A stretch of 58,561 nt of DNA from Candidatus Omnitrophota bacterium (GCA_029571225.1 JAKPTF010000068.1:1-58561); one strand, 5' to 3'. Positions 1-10,498 are shown, counted from the first letter of the stretch. Made by a program: numbers and translations. Notes: generated by a model not told the origin, from the sequence alone.

Positions 1-46
1 TCGCTCAATAACATGACACCAAAACAGTGCTTCGAAAACTGTCAAA

Positions 47-1102
47 TCAAAGAGCCGATTCTAACTTAAATTCCCCTTGACTAATGGGGGTCATTACATT
101 AATGCCGCCGCTGGTATAGGTCCGGATTATCATGCCTGAACGGGATCGCGCGTACTGTTCCTTTCTATATTCACCCTGGCTCACAGACTTTTTGTATTCC
201 TCATAATAGGTGCGTTTAGACCACGGCGCCGCTGATGTCAGGCCCGCAAGATCCTTGCGTTCCGTGGCAGGCGCGGCCGGATTGTTCGCCTTGAACCACT
301 GGGCAAGTATCAATGAATAATACACCTGGCGCAATGCGGCGTATCGTTTTGACGCATTCACCTGCCGCGTCAGCAGCGGAACGATCGAAGACCGAATAAG
401 CTGGGACGAATATTCATTCAGCTCTTTTTGCCTGGGGTCGGCGTACACGGAGCCGGCCGCATCTTTGATGTAATCCTGTTCGAGCATGACCTTCAGCGTC
501 GCTTTATATATGTAGGCCTTTGGGCCGTTCTCCCCAAGGATGATCTCCGCAGGTACGATCCACGGGCGCGTCACTGTCGGGACTTCGATATCTTCGCGTG
601 GAAACAGCTCTTCGGCTTTTTGGTACAGTTTATCCCAGTATTCCCTGCCTGTAGCAGTATCGGGGTCAGTCAAACGGGCCAGGTCTTTTTTAAGCTGCAG
701 GTCTGCCTCGAGCAAGATCCTGCCCACATCGGTCATTTCCAGATACGGGTCGATAACCTGGTCAGGCGCATCGGGGCGAAGATTGACCCAGAACATGGAG
801 TTCGGAAGCTGCACGCCGATGAGGAAATATTGCATAAGCTGTTGGGCAGCGTCTTTGAGCTGGGCATCTGAAAGTTGTTTGGCGTCACCCGCATCCAGGG
901 AAAGATCAAAGCTGGATAAGGACAGGTCAGGTGCGATGGCGCGCAGATGCACGGGCCTGAATGTGTCAGCGACCGGCGCGGCGGAACGCACATACAGCGG
1001 CAAAGCGGGCTGAGGAGCCATTTGCGCAAGCCCCGCCTGCTGCACCGCCAGAAGCATGCTCATCAATATTGAAGACGCTTTAGATAACCTTTTATTTTTC
1101 AT
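47..1102 (-). CDS. Exported protein consisting only of the shared N-terminal module
   Basis: A 351-residue paralogue of the N-terminal third of the three large proteins encoded upstream on the same strand. The start is taken at the ATG before 'MKNKRLSKASSILMSMLL', because the longer ORF begins with TTG and puts ten polar residues ahead of the signal peptide. A hydrophobic segment ending at 'AGLAQMA' looks like a Sec signal peptide. Conserved stretches shared with the paralogues include 'LPNSMFWVNLRPDAP', 'LLEADLQLKKDLA' and 'TRPWIVPAE'. It stops shortly after 'TYTSGGINV', the point where the paralogues continue into payload domains, so it has neither payload nor C-terminal tail. No Shine-Dalgarno sequence is evident. 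Function is unknown. It could be a free-standing module or the remnant of a longer gene. Confidence 0.75.
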   Translation of the reverse strand: MKNKRLSKASSILMSMLLAVQQAGLAQMAPQPALPLYVRSAAPVADTFRPVHLRAIAPDLSLSSFDLSLDAGDAKQLSDAQLKDAAQQLMQYFLIGVQLPNSMFWVNLRPDAPDQVIDPYLEMTDVGRILLEADLQLKKDLARLTDPDTATGREYWDKLYQKAEELFPREDIEVPTVTRPWIVPAEIILGENGPKAYIYKATLKVMLEQDYIKDAAGSVYADPRQKELNEYSSQLIRSSIVPLLTRQVNASKRYAALRQVYYSLILAQWFKANNPAAPATERKDLAGLTSAAPWSKRTYYEEYKKSVSQGEYRKEQYARSRSGMIIRTYTSGGINVMTPISQGEFKLESAL

Positions 1103-1130
1103 AGGCTTACAAATTAATTCTTTGTTGGTC

Positions 1131-1213
1131 AATAAGAGGGGGAGGGGCTCGTGGAGATTTTTGGCTGGTTTATTTTAAGGTTGATAAACCATCGCCCCTG
1201 CGCCCCTCTTATT
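1131..1213. repeat. Self-complementary intergenic spacer (nested inverted repeats)
   Basis: The whole gap between the giant gene's stop codon and the next gene is dyad-symmetric. AATAAGAGGGG at 1131-1141 is the exact reverse complement of CCCCTCTTATT at 1203-1213. Inside it, TGGTTTAT at 1166-1173 pairs with ATAAACCA at 1184-1191. As minus-strand RNA this would fold into a long interrupted hairpin directly after the giant gene's stop codon, so it may act as a terminator or processing structure. It has no clear run of U residues. Confidence 0.6.
1176..1191 (-). promoter_or_regulatory. Copy A of a shared 16-bp near-palindrome
   Basis: Plus-strand TAAGGTTGATAAACCA is the exact reverse complement of the 16-mers at 13187-13202 and 16095-16110. 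The core GGTTkATmAACC is close to palindromic, so a dimeric protein could read it in either orientation. It lies 73 bp upstream of the start codon of the 351-residue gene. This copy is inverted relative to the other two. Confidence 0.5.
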
Positions 1214-4200
1214 TTATCCTATACTGATCAATATCTCCTTTAATTCAGGCGGAGTTGCAACTGCGCGCTCCTCCTCCATGCGAAGCAACTCGGCAATGCA
1301 TACATACACGCTTTCGATCGCCGGCTGCGCTCCCTGTTTTTTGCATACATCTATATATTTCCTGATATTCTCATACGGCATCGGGCCATTGCGCATGGAC
1401 AGCTCGATTTCGCTCCATTGTTTCTGCAGCTGTGCCAAAACAGCCGGATCGACAACAACAGGCGCAATATGATCCACAGCGCCTGCTGCCGCATCAATTG
1501 GCCGCGCCGTAATGGGCAGCGCGCGCATGTCGATACCGCCTGGCGCAGCCTCCTCTTGCTTGCCGCCGTCTTGCTCATCAGCGTCAATGAGGGGTGCTTG
1601 CCGGTCGACCTGCCGAGGTTGTTGCAGTCTTTTCCGAGCAGCTGCTGCAGTCTCATATAATATTTTCACAATAGTATCGGGATATTTGCCGTCCACCTTG
1701 CCCTTGAGGCGAAGATACACGATTTCCGCTTTACCTTCCGGACAATTAACCAATAATTTGAGTATTTGATCGACACCCTCGGCCAACCCATCTAATTCAG
1801 TATTCGGCACGTCTACAAATTCCACTGTATCGGTCTCTTCATGTGCCAGCGAGAATTTATAGGCATATTTCCCGTCATCCCCGCGCACCCTGACGACTAT
1901 GACATTATTGGTTTCTAAAAACGCGACCGGGCCGATAGAAAACTGTTCCTGTAATTCTTTCTGATCAAGGGTTTTTGTTCCCGCTATACGCTGAGCATTG
2001 ACGTATAACCCTGCCTTGATCAGATTATTCACAAACGCACGCTGGGCCTTCAGGCTATCAAAGCTTAATTTGGTGTCTATTGCAACCAGCCATTGCGTTG
2101 CCCTGCGGGCCTCGTCATATGGACCAGGAATAACCCATACATCAGCCAGCCGTTCGCCCTGTTCAGACAAAACGCGCGCGCCTCCCTCATGAGGAATCAC
2201 TTCTTTGATCGCGATAGGGCCTGCCAAGTCCGTTGTTTTCTCTATCTGCTCGTTATTTTCTACGAGTTTAAGGACCTCATTCTTCAGCATCAGTATTTGA
2301 TAAAGGAATGCTGCTTTTTTCTCCGGCTCTTCTATCACAAGCGGCATGCCTTCATTATTTAACTCGGAGAATCTTACTGGATAGTCGCGGCTCTCTATGC
2401 TCCTGACCATCAACTTGGGATCGACAGTGCTGCCGTTGGCTTTGAGATATTCTTCCAGGAAACCCAGTTTATCAGAAAGCGTACTGTGCACCATTCGGCT
2501 GTCGGCCGAAGAATAATCCGCAGCCGCCAGCCCCATCGTCTGTAACGGCAGGCCCAAAAGCGCTTCCATGAAAAGCGGGAATGAACCGGTCATTGAAGTA
2601 TCGATAAACCGGACCCCTTTCGAATGCATATCCGGCATGCCGAGCTGTTCCAGATACTGCAGGATCATCTTTGCCCCCGCATACAAAGCTGCGTTTCCCG
2701 TTAACTCCTCCTTAACCGCTTTCTTAAACCGCTGTTTGAATTCTGCGTAGCGCTCAAGCGGGATCTTAACGTCATCTCCGAGACCCATTGCTTCTTTTAT
2801 ATTGAGAATAATGCGCGGGATAACTAGGTCGGCCTTTACCCCCATTTGAGTAAATGCTTTGAACGTGGTTTTAGACAAATAGAATCCCCTCGCCTTTTTG
2901 TTAAGCAATTTTGCCACAGTTTCTATAAAAATACCGTCTCTGAGCATGAAAACATTATACTTTTCATCATCGGGGAGCGATTTCACAAAATCGACCAATA
3001 TGCGGGCCATACGCCTCGTTTGTTTCTTTATCCGTTCCGCTTGTCTTGCGTCAAGGCCCAGTTCTTGCGCAGTTTTCGCAAGCTCTTCTTCAGTCAGCTC
3101 CTTATCATAAAGCCGGGTTATTTCCTCGGCCCATTGTTCAAAATTGGCCACACTGCCGGCAAGAGGTCTTTGAAAGACCTCCGATAAACCGCCGTCTGCC
3201 ATAGCCGCCGCCAGATCATTTTTTCCGTTTTCTAATTTGGCCTTCAGCGTTTTTATTCTTTCCGTTAATTTTTCTCTTGCATCCGTCGACAAAAACGCTC
3301 CGTCGTGCTTAAGCGTACTTAGATTTGCATCAAGCGCGTCAATTGTTCCGGCCATGGCTTCTATCTTCTTTTTTATATTCGCGTCTTGAAGCACATTGCT
3401 TACAAATCTGTCCCTGGTCTTCTGGCGAGAGAAAAAGGCGCGGTAAATCACCTCGTCCGCATACGTGCAATCTCCCCGGGTTTCGATAGTCAATACGTGT
3501 AACTCACCGCCGCTTCTAAATGAATATTTTTCATCAATTGTCTTCCACTTATCTCCGTGGCGTTGTTCCTTTTTGCGTTGAGCGCTGATGGTCTTGTCAG
3601 GCCCAAGCTCTTTGATCGCCCCTGTGCTGCGCAATTTCTCGAACCACGCCGCTTCGTCAGCAATACCCGTTTCTTTGGCTTCTCTCATGGCTTCCGCGGC
3701 CTTCTCAAGGTCAAAGATATTCCCGAAGATATCGGCCAGCGACGCGGACGGCGGTCCGATAGCGCGCAGAGCCCCGATCGCATAATCTTTGCTTCGAGCA
3801 TGGATGAATATCTTGAGAAAACTTGTAAGAACCGGCCTGATGAAAGACTTCCGCTCTTGCGATATAAAAAATTCATTCATCCAATTCAAAAGGTTGATTT
3901 CACTGTCTGGGGGGATTATTATTTTCTTCATTGCTTGCCGCAAGGCCGGATCGATTTCCCAATCCGGATATTCTGCTATGATCCGGGCAAGCCTTAGCAG
4001 GCCCTCGAAATTGAGCCTCCTGTCGAAGACTTCTTTTTGCAGTGCCGGCAACAATCGTATTTTTCTATCAACCGCGTCTTGAATGTATTCGCCGTTAGCC
4101 GTCCCATCACTGACCACCCATGCGCCATCTTTCTTTCTGGAAACCATCAATCTGCTGATAGTTACGGTCTGCAAATCATCTACCCCTCCATAAATATTGG

Positions 4201-7200
4201 ACGGATTGATCCACGGTTCATCCCACGCATCGCCGGGCGCAAAATTTGGGATATCAACTTTCACCTTTAAGTGTTTTGCACAATACCGTTTAAAATCCCC
4301 GACCTTATACGCATCTCCCTCTAGAACCGCCATATCCACATTTGAAAAGCCGTTGGTGGGCGCGCCACGCGCTATCATCCTGCGGGCAGTCCCTCCGACA
4401 AACGCGATGGTAAAACCGTATTCCTCGGATGCTTTCAATATATTGTCGATTTGCTGATCCATGGTTATCATAATGTATTTGTTCCCTGGCGCAGAAGCGT
4501 TGATCTGTTGGATCCCGCCGTCTTTTTTATTTTTATAGGGATACGCTGAATCAACGGTATATTTATAGATGGGATGGTAGCGCCGCGCTGGAAGCTTCAC
4601 GGCCGTGCCAGTATCCATGTATTCTCTGATTCGATTCGCAAATGTTACTGACCGATTTGACAAACCGCCTGCGCCTGAAGGTGGAATAAGGAATTCCAGA
4701 TTGTTCTTTTCGGCAAAAGCCGCAATGCGCGGCATGATTTCGTCCACCAACAGTTCCTGCGCGGACGCCTCCCATGTGCCAACCAGGAACTCTGACGGAT
4801 CCAGGCCAAGCAGAACCAGTTTCCCCGCGAAAACATCGCACAGCACGGCGCCGGCAAGCCTGCCATCGGCGAGGATATTAATGACGAACATTCCGGTGCG
4901 TCGATTCCCTGACGAATCCACCACCATATCCGACACATCATCCTGCAGACACGTCCCGGCGTATTTCCCCTGAAAAACCGTCAGAAGATTCATCTTTTTA
5001 AAAACCAACTCTATGTGTATGCCCTTGGTGCGCGCCTGCTCATTTCTCAAGAAACGCTCTTTGTCGCGCACGATTTGTCCTAAAACCATCTTCCATTTGG
5101 CATGGGCAATAATATGCTGCTTGAACGCGCGATTCAAACCGATATCTGCCATGGCATCATCCAGGAGATTATCCGCCCCTTCCGCATTGGCAAGGCGGGC
5201 CATCAAGACATTCTCATCCGTCCCGGTGATAGTTTGATCGTAATACGCAGATAACAATTTCCGTTCTATTTTTCCCAGAACCAGCACCGTCAGCATATTT
5301 ACAAGTTCATTCGATACCTTTTTCTCCAGAATAGAGTTGAGTTTTTTACGCGCGTTGGCAAAATCCGCCCTGGTCTTCTGGCGAGCCTGTTCATGCCGTT
5401 GTTTTGCCTGTCTGTATTCTTCCGCGGCCGGTTTTCTTTCCGCTCCCCGGGCAGCTTCCATTGTTTGCTGCGCCTGCTGTCTGGCAGAAAAAGCATCGGC
5501 TTCTTCTTGACGTGCCCGGACGAGCTCTTCGGTCATCAGCGCGATAGATTGCCGATCGGCCACAACCTGGTCATGTCCGAGCAATTCTTGAAGCCCTTCA
5601 ATGAATTTATCCGCATCCTGCGCGGGTATTGCCTGCAGCTTCGCGACCAAGGCGCTTGCCACATTCAGCGCTTTGACTGCTTCTGCCAGCTTCTCTTCTG
5701 CAAGACCCCTTTCGTTACGCAAAACTTGGCTTATTTTGTCCCGCAGAATAACCTTCAGGTTGTACGGTATGTCAAAAGACCGGCGTTGCACATCAACACT
5801 GAACGTTTGGATTTCCTCTACAGCAGGAGCGAATGGGGTGAGACGAGCATCGATCTCACGCAGGAGCTCCACCGTCGCCTTGCCGGATGAGGCAATGCCC
5901 ATTTTTTCTGCGATTCTAACCGTTATGGCCCTGGCAGCCTCCGGGCTTTCATATTCCTTAACCAGCCACAACAGATACACAAGGTAATCCTCGGCTTTTT
6001 CTCCTGGTTTCCCTCCTCGCATTAGCGCGCTCATCAGCGATTCATAGGACATTTTCAAATCCTGAGCGGTCTGCTCAATCTGCCGGTACAGTTCCCTACT
6101 GTCTTCGATTTGGGAAAATTCTGCCTGGCGCAGGCAGAGTATATACAGATTCAGCCAGAAACCAAAAAGCGTAGAGCGGTCGCGCCACTTCTCAACAGGT
6201 TGGCTGTCTGCGACCTTTGTAATTTTCAACAGCAAATCTTTTGTCCGGTCATTGAGCATGCCTTCGGTTCTCAGGAAAACCACGGTATCGAGGATTTGCG
6301 CGCGCAATTCTCTTGTAAAGCATCGGTTGGCGACCAACCCCATGAAATTCAAGAGAATAAGCATTTCCTCAATGCTTTCGAACTGTATCCGGGCAGCTCT
6401 TTTGCAGAGGTCTTCGGGTATTGACGGCAGGAATATATCTTTGGTTAAGAGCTCCAGCAACTGTTCTTTGACCGTATACACATTTTCCAGGTCAACCAGC
6501 CCCAGCGATACCAGATTCACCAGAAGGTTGTATACCGCCATGGTGTAGTTTGTTTTTTCTTCCCCTCGGAAGGCAATGCATCGGTTCGCCGCATCCAGCA
6601 CCACTTCGTCCACCAGCCGCTCCCAGCTTTTGAGCGTCTGATCGAACAAACTGACCAGTTTTTGGTCCTGCTTGATGATAATTGTTAAGAGGCCTTCGGG
6701 AAAAAATAGCTGATTTTGATTCAAGACCTTGGCGGCATCCAGAAGCTTCTGCGCAACAACCTCAAAGTTTGCATGGGAAACAAAACCGCTCTCTATATAG
6801 GTTGTCAGGAGTCTGAACACATCGCCTTTTCTGTAACCAGCTCCTTCCCGGATCGCGATCAGCTTATCCAAAGCTCCGGTAACGTTGTCTGCGGTAATTA
6901 CCTTTTTCCCGCTCGCTGCAGTGATGACACTTTTGATCTCAAAAGAAGAATCGATAGTCTCTTCTTGGCCATCTGATGCCTCTGCGTCTTTTTCAACGCT
7001 TTTAATGCCAAAAAGCTTTTCCAGCTTGGCAATTACAGCGGAAAGATTTTCTTTGCCCGCTGATCTTGACTCTACCAGGGCTCTGATCGAGTCTGCAAAA
7101 CTGTCCGCATGCCGGCTTTGCGCGACCGCATCAAGAAAGGTTCTGGCTTCTTCATGCACAGCCAGAACCTCTGATTCGATCAGGGCTTTTAGCACAGATA

Positions 7201-10200
7201 ATATTTCATCTGAATCCCTTCCGTGCTTTTTAATAAGCTCTACCGTTTCATCGGCAGACAGGATGGCGGATGCGCCGGGGGTAAGCGCAAAAGCCAACAC
7301 ACTTTCAAATATCCTGTCCTTGTTATATACGCCGCCAACTTCAGTCAAAAGCGTCAAGAAATCAAGATCAAGCAGCCACGCAGAAAGCGATTCTTCCTGA
7401 GCTAACGCCGTATTAACATAAACGGCGAATGTGCGACAGGATAGTTCACTCTGCTGAGCAAGAACCTTTTCGACCAATTGTTTGATGCGTCCGCGGTACT
7501 GAGGAAGCCATCGTATCGTATTAAAAAGGGTTAGCAGGCCTGGTATCATGCCCAGCGCCGAGATATTCGTGCGTTCATCGAGGATCACCGCCTCTGCGCT
7601 TTCAGTGCCCATGAAACCCAGAAGCACTCTGTCCGCGTCCGCGGCGATCCCAGGCATGGAAATGCCGGATAAGTCTACCCGGACATGCCCTGTTCCCTGG
7701 TGTGCTTGCTGCGCCGCGACGATGCGTTCTGCCAGTTTCCTCAATTCCCCTGCATCGATGCCGACAGGATCAATCTTGCGAGCTTCCAGTAATTTCTTAA
7801 TATCGTGCGTGATTTCTTCGATCCGTCCGCCGTCGAAACCCGGAACATCAACGGGTATCACGATCTCCGCAATCGCTCCGGGAGCAGCGGTGTTATTTCG
7901 TATCGACAGCACACCCTTAAGCACCTCTTTGACATACTGTAAGCAGTACAATAAACCTACGCCCTCGGTGCCTTTTGTCGAAAAACGTTCGCCTATCTTG
8001 CCAGCCGCGACTTCTTCCAATCCCGCACCGTTATCAATGACTTTGATTATCACAAGGCCATTTTGAACCTTTACCACCACCTCGATTCTGCCCGCTACGA
8101 CACCTGACGCCCGGATGGAATCCAAGGCGTTCATCCATAACTCGCGCATCACCGCATGAAACTTCAAGTAATATGCGTCTTGCTGCCGAACATTCAGCAG
8201 CCTATCGACAACCGATTGGTACCCCCGTTCCCTTAACGCGATTATCAGATCATCCGTTATATATTTATAAAACTGGCTGAAGAACATGCTGCCCGGCACG
8301 TTTCCAAAAGCAGTTTTTATTGTTCCGGGGTCATGCGGCAGATCGACAACCACATCAAATATTTTTTCCCCGTCGAGTGGATTTCTCCTTGTCAGCCCAC
8401 CCAGCAAAGCCCGCACCGCCTCCCGAGAAATCAAAGATCCTCCGTCGAGCACGATCCGCATGAAATGATCCACAAAATAAGTCTGGCTGAAATCCGCGAC
8501 CCGGATCTTATCCTGGTGAGCGCTTACCAACCGGCCGAAGTGCGCCTTGGCGGTCTCTTTAGCCTCCCCGGGCTCCATAGCGCTGATCTTCGCAAGGGCG
8601 CCGATCAGCAGCAGCTCGATCTTCGCACGCACCTGATCGGATGCGCGATCGGGATTGGACAACAGCTCCACCAGCTCCTTTTCATACTGCGAGAGCGGCG
8701 CGCTGCGGATATTCGCGGCGACATTGAAAACCTCAACTATGCTATGGACATCACCATGGACGCGCATTATGTTAGCCATGGTGTCATCTCCAAAAAAAGC
8801 ACGGGTTTTCCCGGTTTTACGCATATGCCACTTTATATATGCCGCTTTTCTCGGGACACCCCAACCAAGCAGCTTAAGAACCGCGATTTTGCCACGCAGC
8901 CCGAGCTGTTCCAGAATTTTTTCCGTAATAGCGCGTAAGCCGGACTCTCGGTTAGTGATCACTACGACCGGGATGCCTGTGCTCTTGGCATAATCCAATA
9001 GTTCTCTGGCCCCGGGCACAAGTCTGATAACGCCTGCGCGCAGCGCCAATTCCTCAAAATACTCGCAGGCGGCGACCACGGCCCGGCGATCCGTGGTTCT
9101 CATCATATTCCGGATGTCGGCATATCCGAGATCATAAAGAGTTTCGTGCATAATGAGCGTTTCATCGATATCAAGATAGATAACGACCTTTGTGACGTCT
9201 CCGCCCTCATCTATATACTTTTTGATCGCAGCAATAATGTCCGCGAGTTCAACGCGGCCGTTTTTATTAACATCGCCCTGGTCGCGCAAAGCAACTGCTT
9301 CTTCGATTTCCCTGATTAAGGCTGGCGCGGCAGCGGGGCTTTTGTCTCCGTTTTTTCCCGGCGGCGTTACCTCAATGACTCCGTCACGCTTTACCAGCGC
9401 GGGTATGTTTGAGGATACAGCGGGCACTTTGTTGATGGCTGCCCCCAAAAGCGTGGCTGCTGTTTTTTCAATGGCGACGGGCATGGCGGTCAACGCCAGC
9501 CCGCCGGAGAAATACCTCCTGACAGCCATGCCGTTATAGCTGAACACGTTCTCTTGCCGGTTGTACTCGCCCTGGTTAAACGATTTTTGATACGCCTTGA
9601 AATACGTGTCCTTTGACCAGGACTTCTGCGATGTCAGGCCGGCGAGATCACGCGTGTCGATCTGCTGCGCATACGCGCCTGCCTGGCCGCTGTAGCGGGC
9701 CTTGAACCATTGCGCCAGGATAAGGGAATAATAGACCTGGCGCAAAGGGGCATATTGTTTCGAGGCGTTCACATGGCGGGTTAATTTTGGGATGATCAGC
9801 TCACGCACGAGTTGCGACGAGTATTCATTCATTTCCCTACCGCGCTCATCGTCAAAACTGAACTGCACGGAATCCTTGAGATAATCCTGCTCGAGCATGA
9901 CCTTGAGCGTGGCTTTATATACGTACGCGGTATCGCGGGATTCGCCGAGGATGATCTCACCGGGCACGATCCACGGGCGGGTAACGGTCGGAATCTCTAT
10001 ATCGCCGCTGCCGTACAGTTGCTCGGCCCTGGCGTACAGCCGGTCCCAATACTGCTTGCCTTCAGCGGTCGAAGGATCGGTGAATTTCGCAAGGTCTTTT
10101 TTTAATTGAAGGTCGGCTTCCAGAAGCACCCTGCCAAGGTCTGTTTTCTCAAGATACGGATCGATGATCTCCCGGGGCGCGTCCGGCCGCAGGTTCACCC

Positions 10201-10498
10201 AGAACATGGAATTTGGAAGCCGCAGGCCGATCTGAAAATATTCCATGAGCTTCTTTGCGGTATCTGTAATCTCCTGCGGCTGGACCTTTGCAGCATCTCC
10301 CCTGTCGAGAAGCACATTGACATCGTCAGCCTGGGGATCAATGGAAATGGACCTCAAGTGAATGGGCCTGAACCGATCAGCCGCAGGCGAGACAGCGCTT
10401 AAATACAGGGGAACCCCGGGCTGGCCCGCAACCTGCGCAAAGCCGGCCTGCTCGAAAATAAGGCAGAATGAAATGAGTAATGCCAATATCCGACGCAT
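1214..10498 (-). CDS. Giant multidomain exported protein (3,094 aa)
   Basis: The start is taken at 'MRRILALLISF', because the longer ORF adds 25 polar residues before the signal peptide. This ATG overlaps the upstream gene's TAA by one base (TAATG), which implies translational coupling. Approximate order: signal peptide (1-23); shared N-module (24-335); a dockerin/EF-hand-like loop 'GDVNKNGRVELADII' (about 408-425); a HAD-like domain with 'DIDET', 'ITN' and 'GDD' (about 438-600); a GHKL ATPase with N-box 'ELWMNALDSI' and G-boxes 'IDNGAGL' and 'GVGLLY' (about 780-885); a long helical region with a coiled coil (about 1650-1720); a nucleotidyltransferase-like segment with 'FVGGTARRM' (about 2010-2190); a segment with 'FMLRDGIFIETVAKLL' and 'FYLSKTTF' (about 2500-2700); and the C-terminal tail from 'PGGIDMRALPI' (about 2984-3094). 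The HAD and GHKL calls are good, and the later ones are tentative. Its role is unknown; a cell-surface or secreted multi-effector protein is inference. Confidence 0.8.
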   Translation of the reverse strand: MRRILALLISFCLIFEQAGFAQVAGQPGVPLYLSAVSPAADRFRPIHLRSISIDPQADDVNVLLDRGDAAKVQPQEITDTAKKLMEYFQIGLRLPNSMFWVNLRPDAPREIIDPYLEKTDLGRVLLEADLQLKKDLAKFTDPSTAEGKQYWDRLYARAEQLYGSGDIEIPTVTRPWIVPGEIILGESRDTAYVYKATLKVMLEQDYLKDSVQFSFDDERGREMNEYSSQLVRELIIPKLTRHVNASKQYAPLRQVYYSLILAQWFKARYSGQAGAYAQQIDTRDLAGLTSQKSWSKDTYFKAYQKSFNQGEYNRQENVFSYNGMAVRRYFSGGLALTAMPVAIEKTAATLLGAAINKVPAVSSNIPALVKRDGVIEVTPPGKNGDKSPAAAPALIREIEEAVALRDQGDVNKNGRVELADIIAAIKKYIDEGGDVTKVVIYLDIDETLIMHETLYDLGYADIRNMMRTTDRRAVVAACEYFEELALRAGVIRLVPGARELLDYAKSTGIPVVVITNRESGLRAITEKILEQLGLRGKIAVLKLLGWGVPRKAAYIKWHMRKTGKTRAFFGDDTMANIMRVHGDVHSIVEVFNVAANIRSAPLSQYEKELVELLSNPDRASDQVRAKIELLLIGALAKISAMEPGEAKETAKAHFGRLVSAHQDKIRVADFSQTYFVDHFMRIVLDGGSLISREAVRALLGGLTRRNPLDGEKIFDVVVDLPHDPGTIKTAFGNVPGSMFFSQFYKYITDDLIIALRERGYQSVVDRLLNVRQQDAYYLKFHAVMRELWMNALDSIRASGVVAGRIEVVVKVQNGLVIIKVIDNGAGLEEVAAGKIGERFSTKGTEGVGLLYCLQYVKEVLKGVLSIRNNTAAPGAIAEIVIPVDVPGFDGGRIEEITHDIKKLLEARKIDPVGIDAGELRKLAERIVAAQQAHQGTGHVRVDLSGISMPGIAADADRVLLGFMGTESAEAVILDERTNISALGMIPGLLTLFNTIRWLPQYRGRIKQLVEKVLAQQSELSCRTFAVYVNTALAQEESLSAWLLDLDFLTLLTEVGGVYNKDRIFESVLAFALTPGASAILSADETVELIKKHGRDSDEILSVLKALIESEVLAVHEEARTFLDAVAQSRHADSFADSIRALVESRSAGKENLSAVIAKLEKLFGIKSVEKDAEASDGQEETIDSSFEIKSVITAASGKKVITADNVTGALDKLIAIREGAGYRKGDVFRLLTTYIESGFVSHANFEVVAQKLLDAAKVLNQNQLFFPEGLLTIIIKQDQKLVSLFDQTLKSWERLVDEVVLDAANRCIAFRGEEKTNYTMAVYNLLVNLVSLGLVDLENVYTVKEQLLELLTKDIFLPSIPEDLCKRAARIQFESIEEMLILLNFMGLVANRCFTRELRAQILDTVVFLRTEGMLNDRTKDLLLKITKVADSQPVEKWRDRSTLFGFWLNLYILCLRQAEFSQIEDSRELYRQIEQTAQDLKMSYESLMSALMRGGKPGEKAEDYLVYLLWLVKEYESPEAARAITVRIAEKMGIASSGKATVELLREIDARLTPFAPAVEEIQTFSVDVQRRSFDIPYNLKVILRDKISQVLRNERGLAEEKLAEAVKALNVASALVAKLQAIPAQDADKFIEGLQELLGHDQVVADRQSIALMTEELVRARQEEADAFSARQQAQQTMEAARGAERKPAAEEYRQAKQRHEQARQKTRADFANARKKLNSILEKKVSNELVNMLTVLVLGKIERKLLSAYYDQTITGTDENVLMARLANAEGADNLLDDAMADIGLNRAFKQHIIAHAKWKMVLGQIVRDKERFLRNEQARTKGIHIELVFKKMNLLTVFQGKYAGTCLQDDVSDMVVDSSGNRRTGMFVINILADGRLAGAVLCDVFAGKLVLLGLDPSEFLVGTWEASAQELLVDEIMPRIAAFAEKNNLEFLIPPSGAGGLSNRSVTFANRIREYMDTGTAVKLPARRYHPIYKYTVDSAYPYKNKKDGGIQQINASAPGNKYIMITMDQQIDNILKASEEYGFTIAFVGGTARRMIARGAPTNGFSNVDMAVLEGDAYKVGDFKRYCAKHLKVKVDIPNFAPGDAWDEPWINPSNIYGGVDDLQTVTISRLMVSRKKDGAWVVSDGTANGEYIQDAVDRKIRLLPALQKEVFDRRLNFEGLLRLARIIAEYPDWEIDPALRQAMKKIIIPPDSEINLLNWMNEFFISQERKSFIRPVLTSFLKIFIHARSKDYAIGALRAIGPPSASLADIFGNIFDLEKAAEAMREAKETGIADEAAWFEKLRSTGAIKELGPDKTISAQRKKEQRHGDKWKTIDEKYSFRSGGELHVLTIETRGDCTYADEVIYRAFFSRQKTRDRFVSNVLQDANIKKKIEAMAGTIDALDANLSTLKHDGAFLSTDAREKLTERIKTLKAKLENGKNDLAAAMADGGLSEVFQRPLAGSVANFEQWAEEITRLYDKELTEEELAKTAQELGLDARQAERIKKQTRRMARILVDFVKSLPDDEKYNVFMLRDGIFIETVAKLLNKKARGFYLSKTTFKAFTQMGVKADLVIPRIILNIKEAMGLGDDVKIPLERYAEFKQRFKKAVKEELTGNAALYAGAKMILQYLEQLGMPDMHSKGVRFIDTSMTGSFPLFMEALLGLPLQTMGLAAADYSSADSRMVHSTLSDKLGFLEEYLKANGSTVDPKLMVRSIESRDYPVRFSELNNEGMPLVIEEPEKKAAFLYQILMLKNEVLKLVENNEQIEKTTDLAGPIAIKEVIPHEGGARVLSEQGERLADVWVIPGPYDEARRATQWLVAIDTKLSFDSLKAQRAFVNNLIKAGLYVNAQRIAGTKTLDQKELQEQFSIGPVAFLETNNVIVVRVRGDDGKYAYKFSLAHEETDTVEFVDVPNTELDGLAEGVDQILKLLVNCPEGKAEIVYLRLKGKVDGKYPDTIVKILYETAAAARKRLQQPRQVDRQAPLIDADEQDGGKQEEAAPGGIDMRALPITARPIDAAAGAVDHIAPVVVDPAVLAQLQKQWSEIELSMRNGPMPYENIRKYIDVCKKQGAQPAIESVYVCIAELLRMEEERAVATPPELKEILISIG

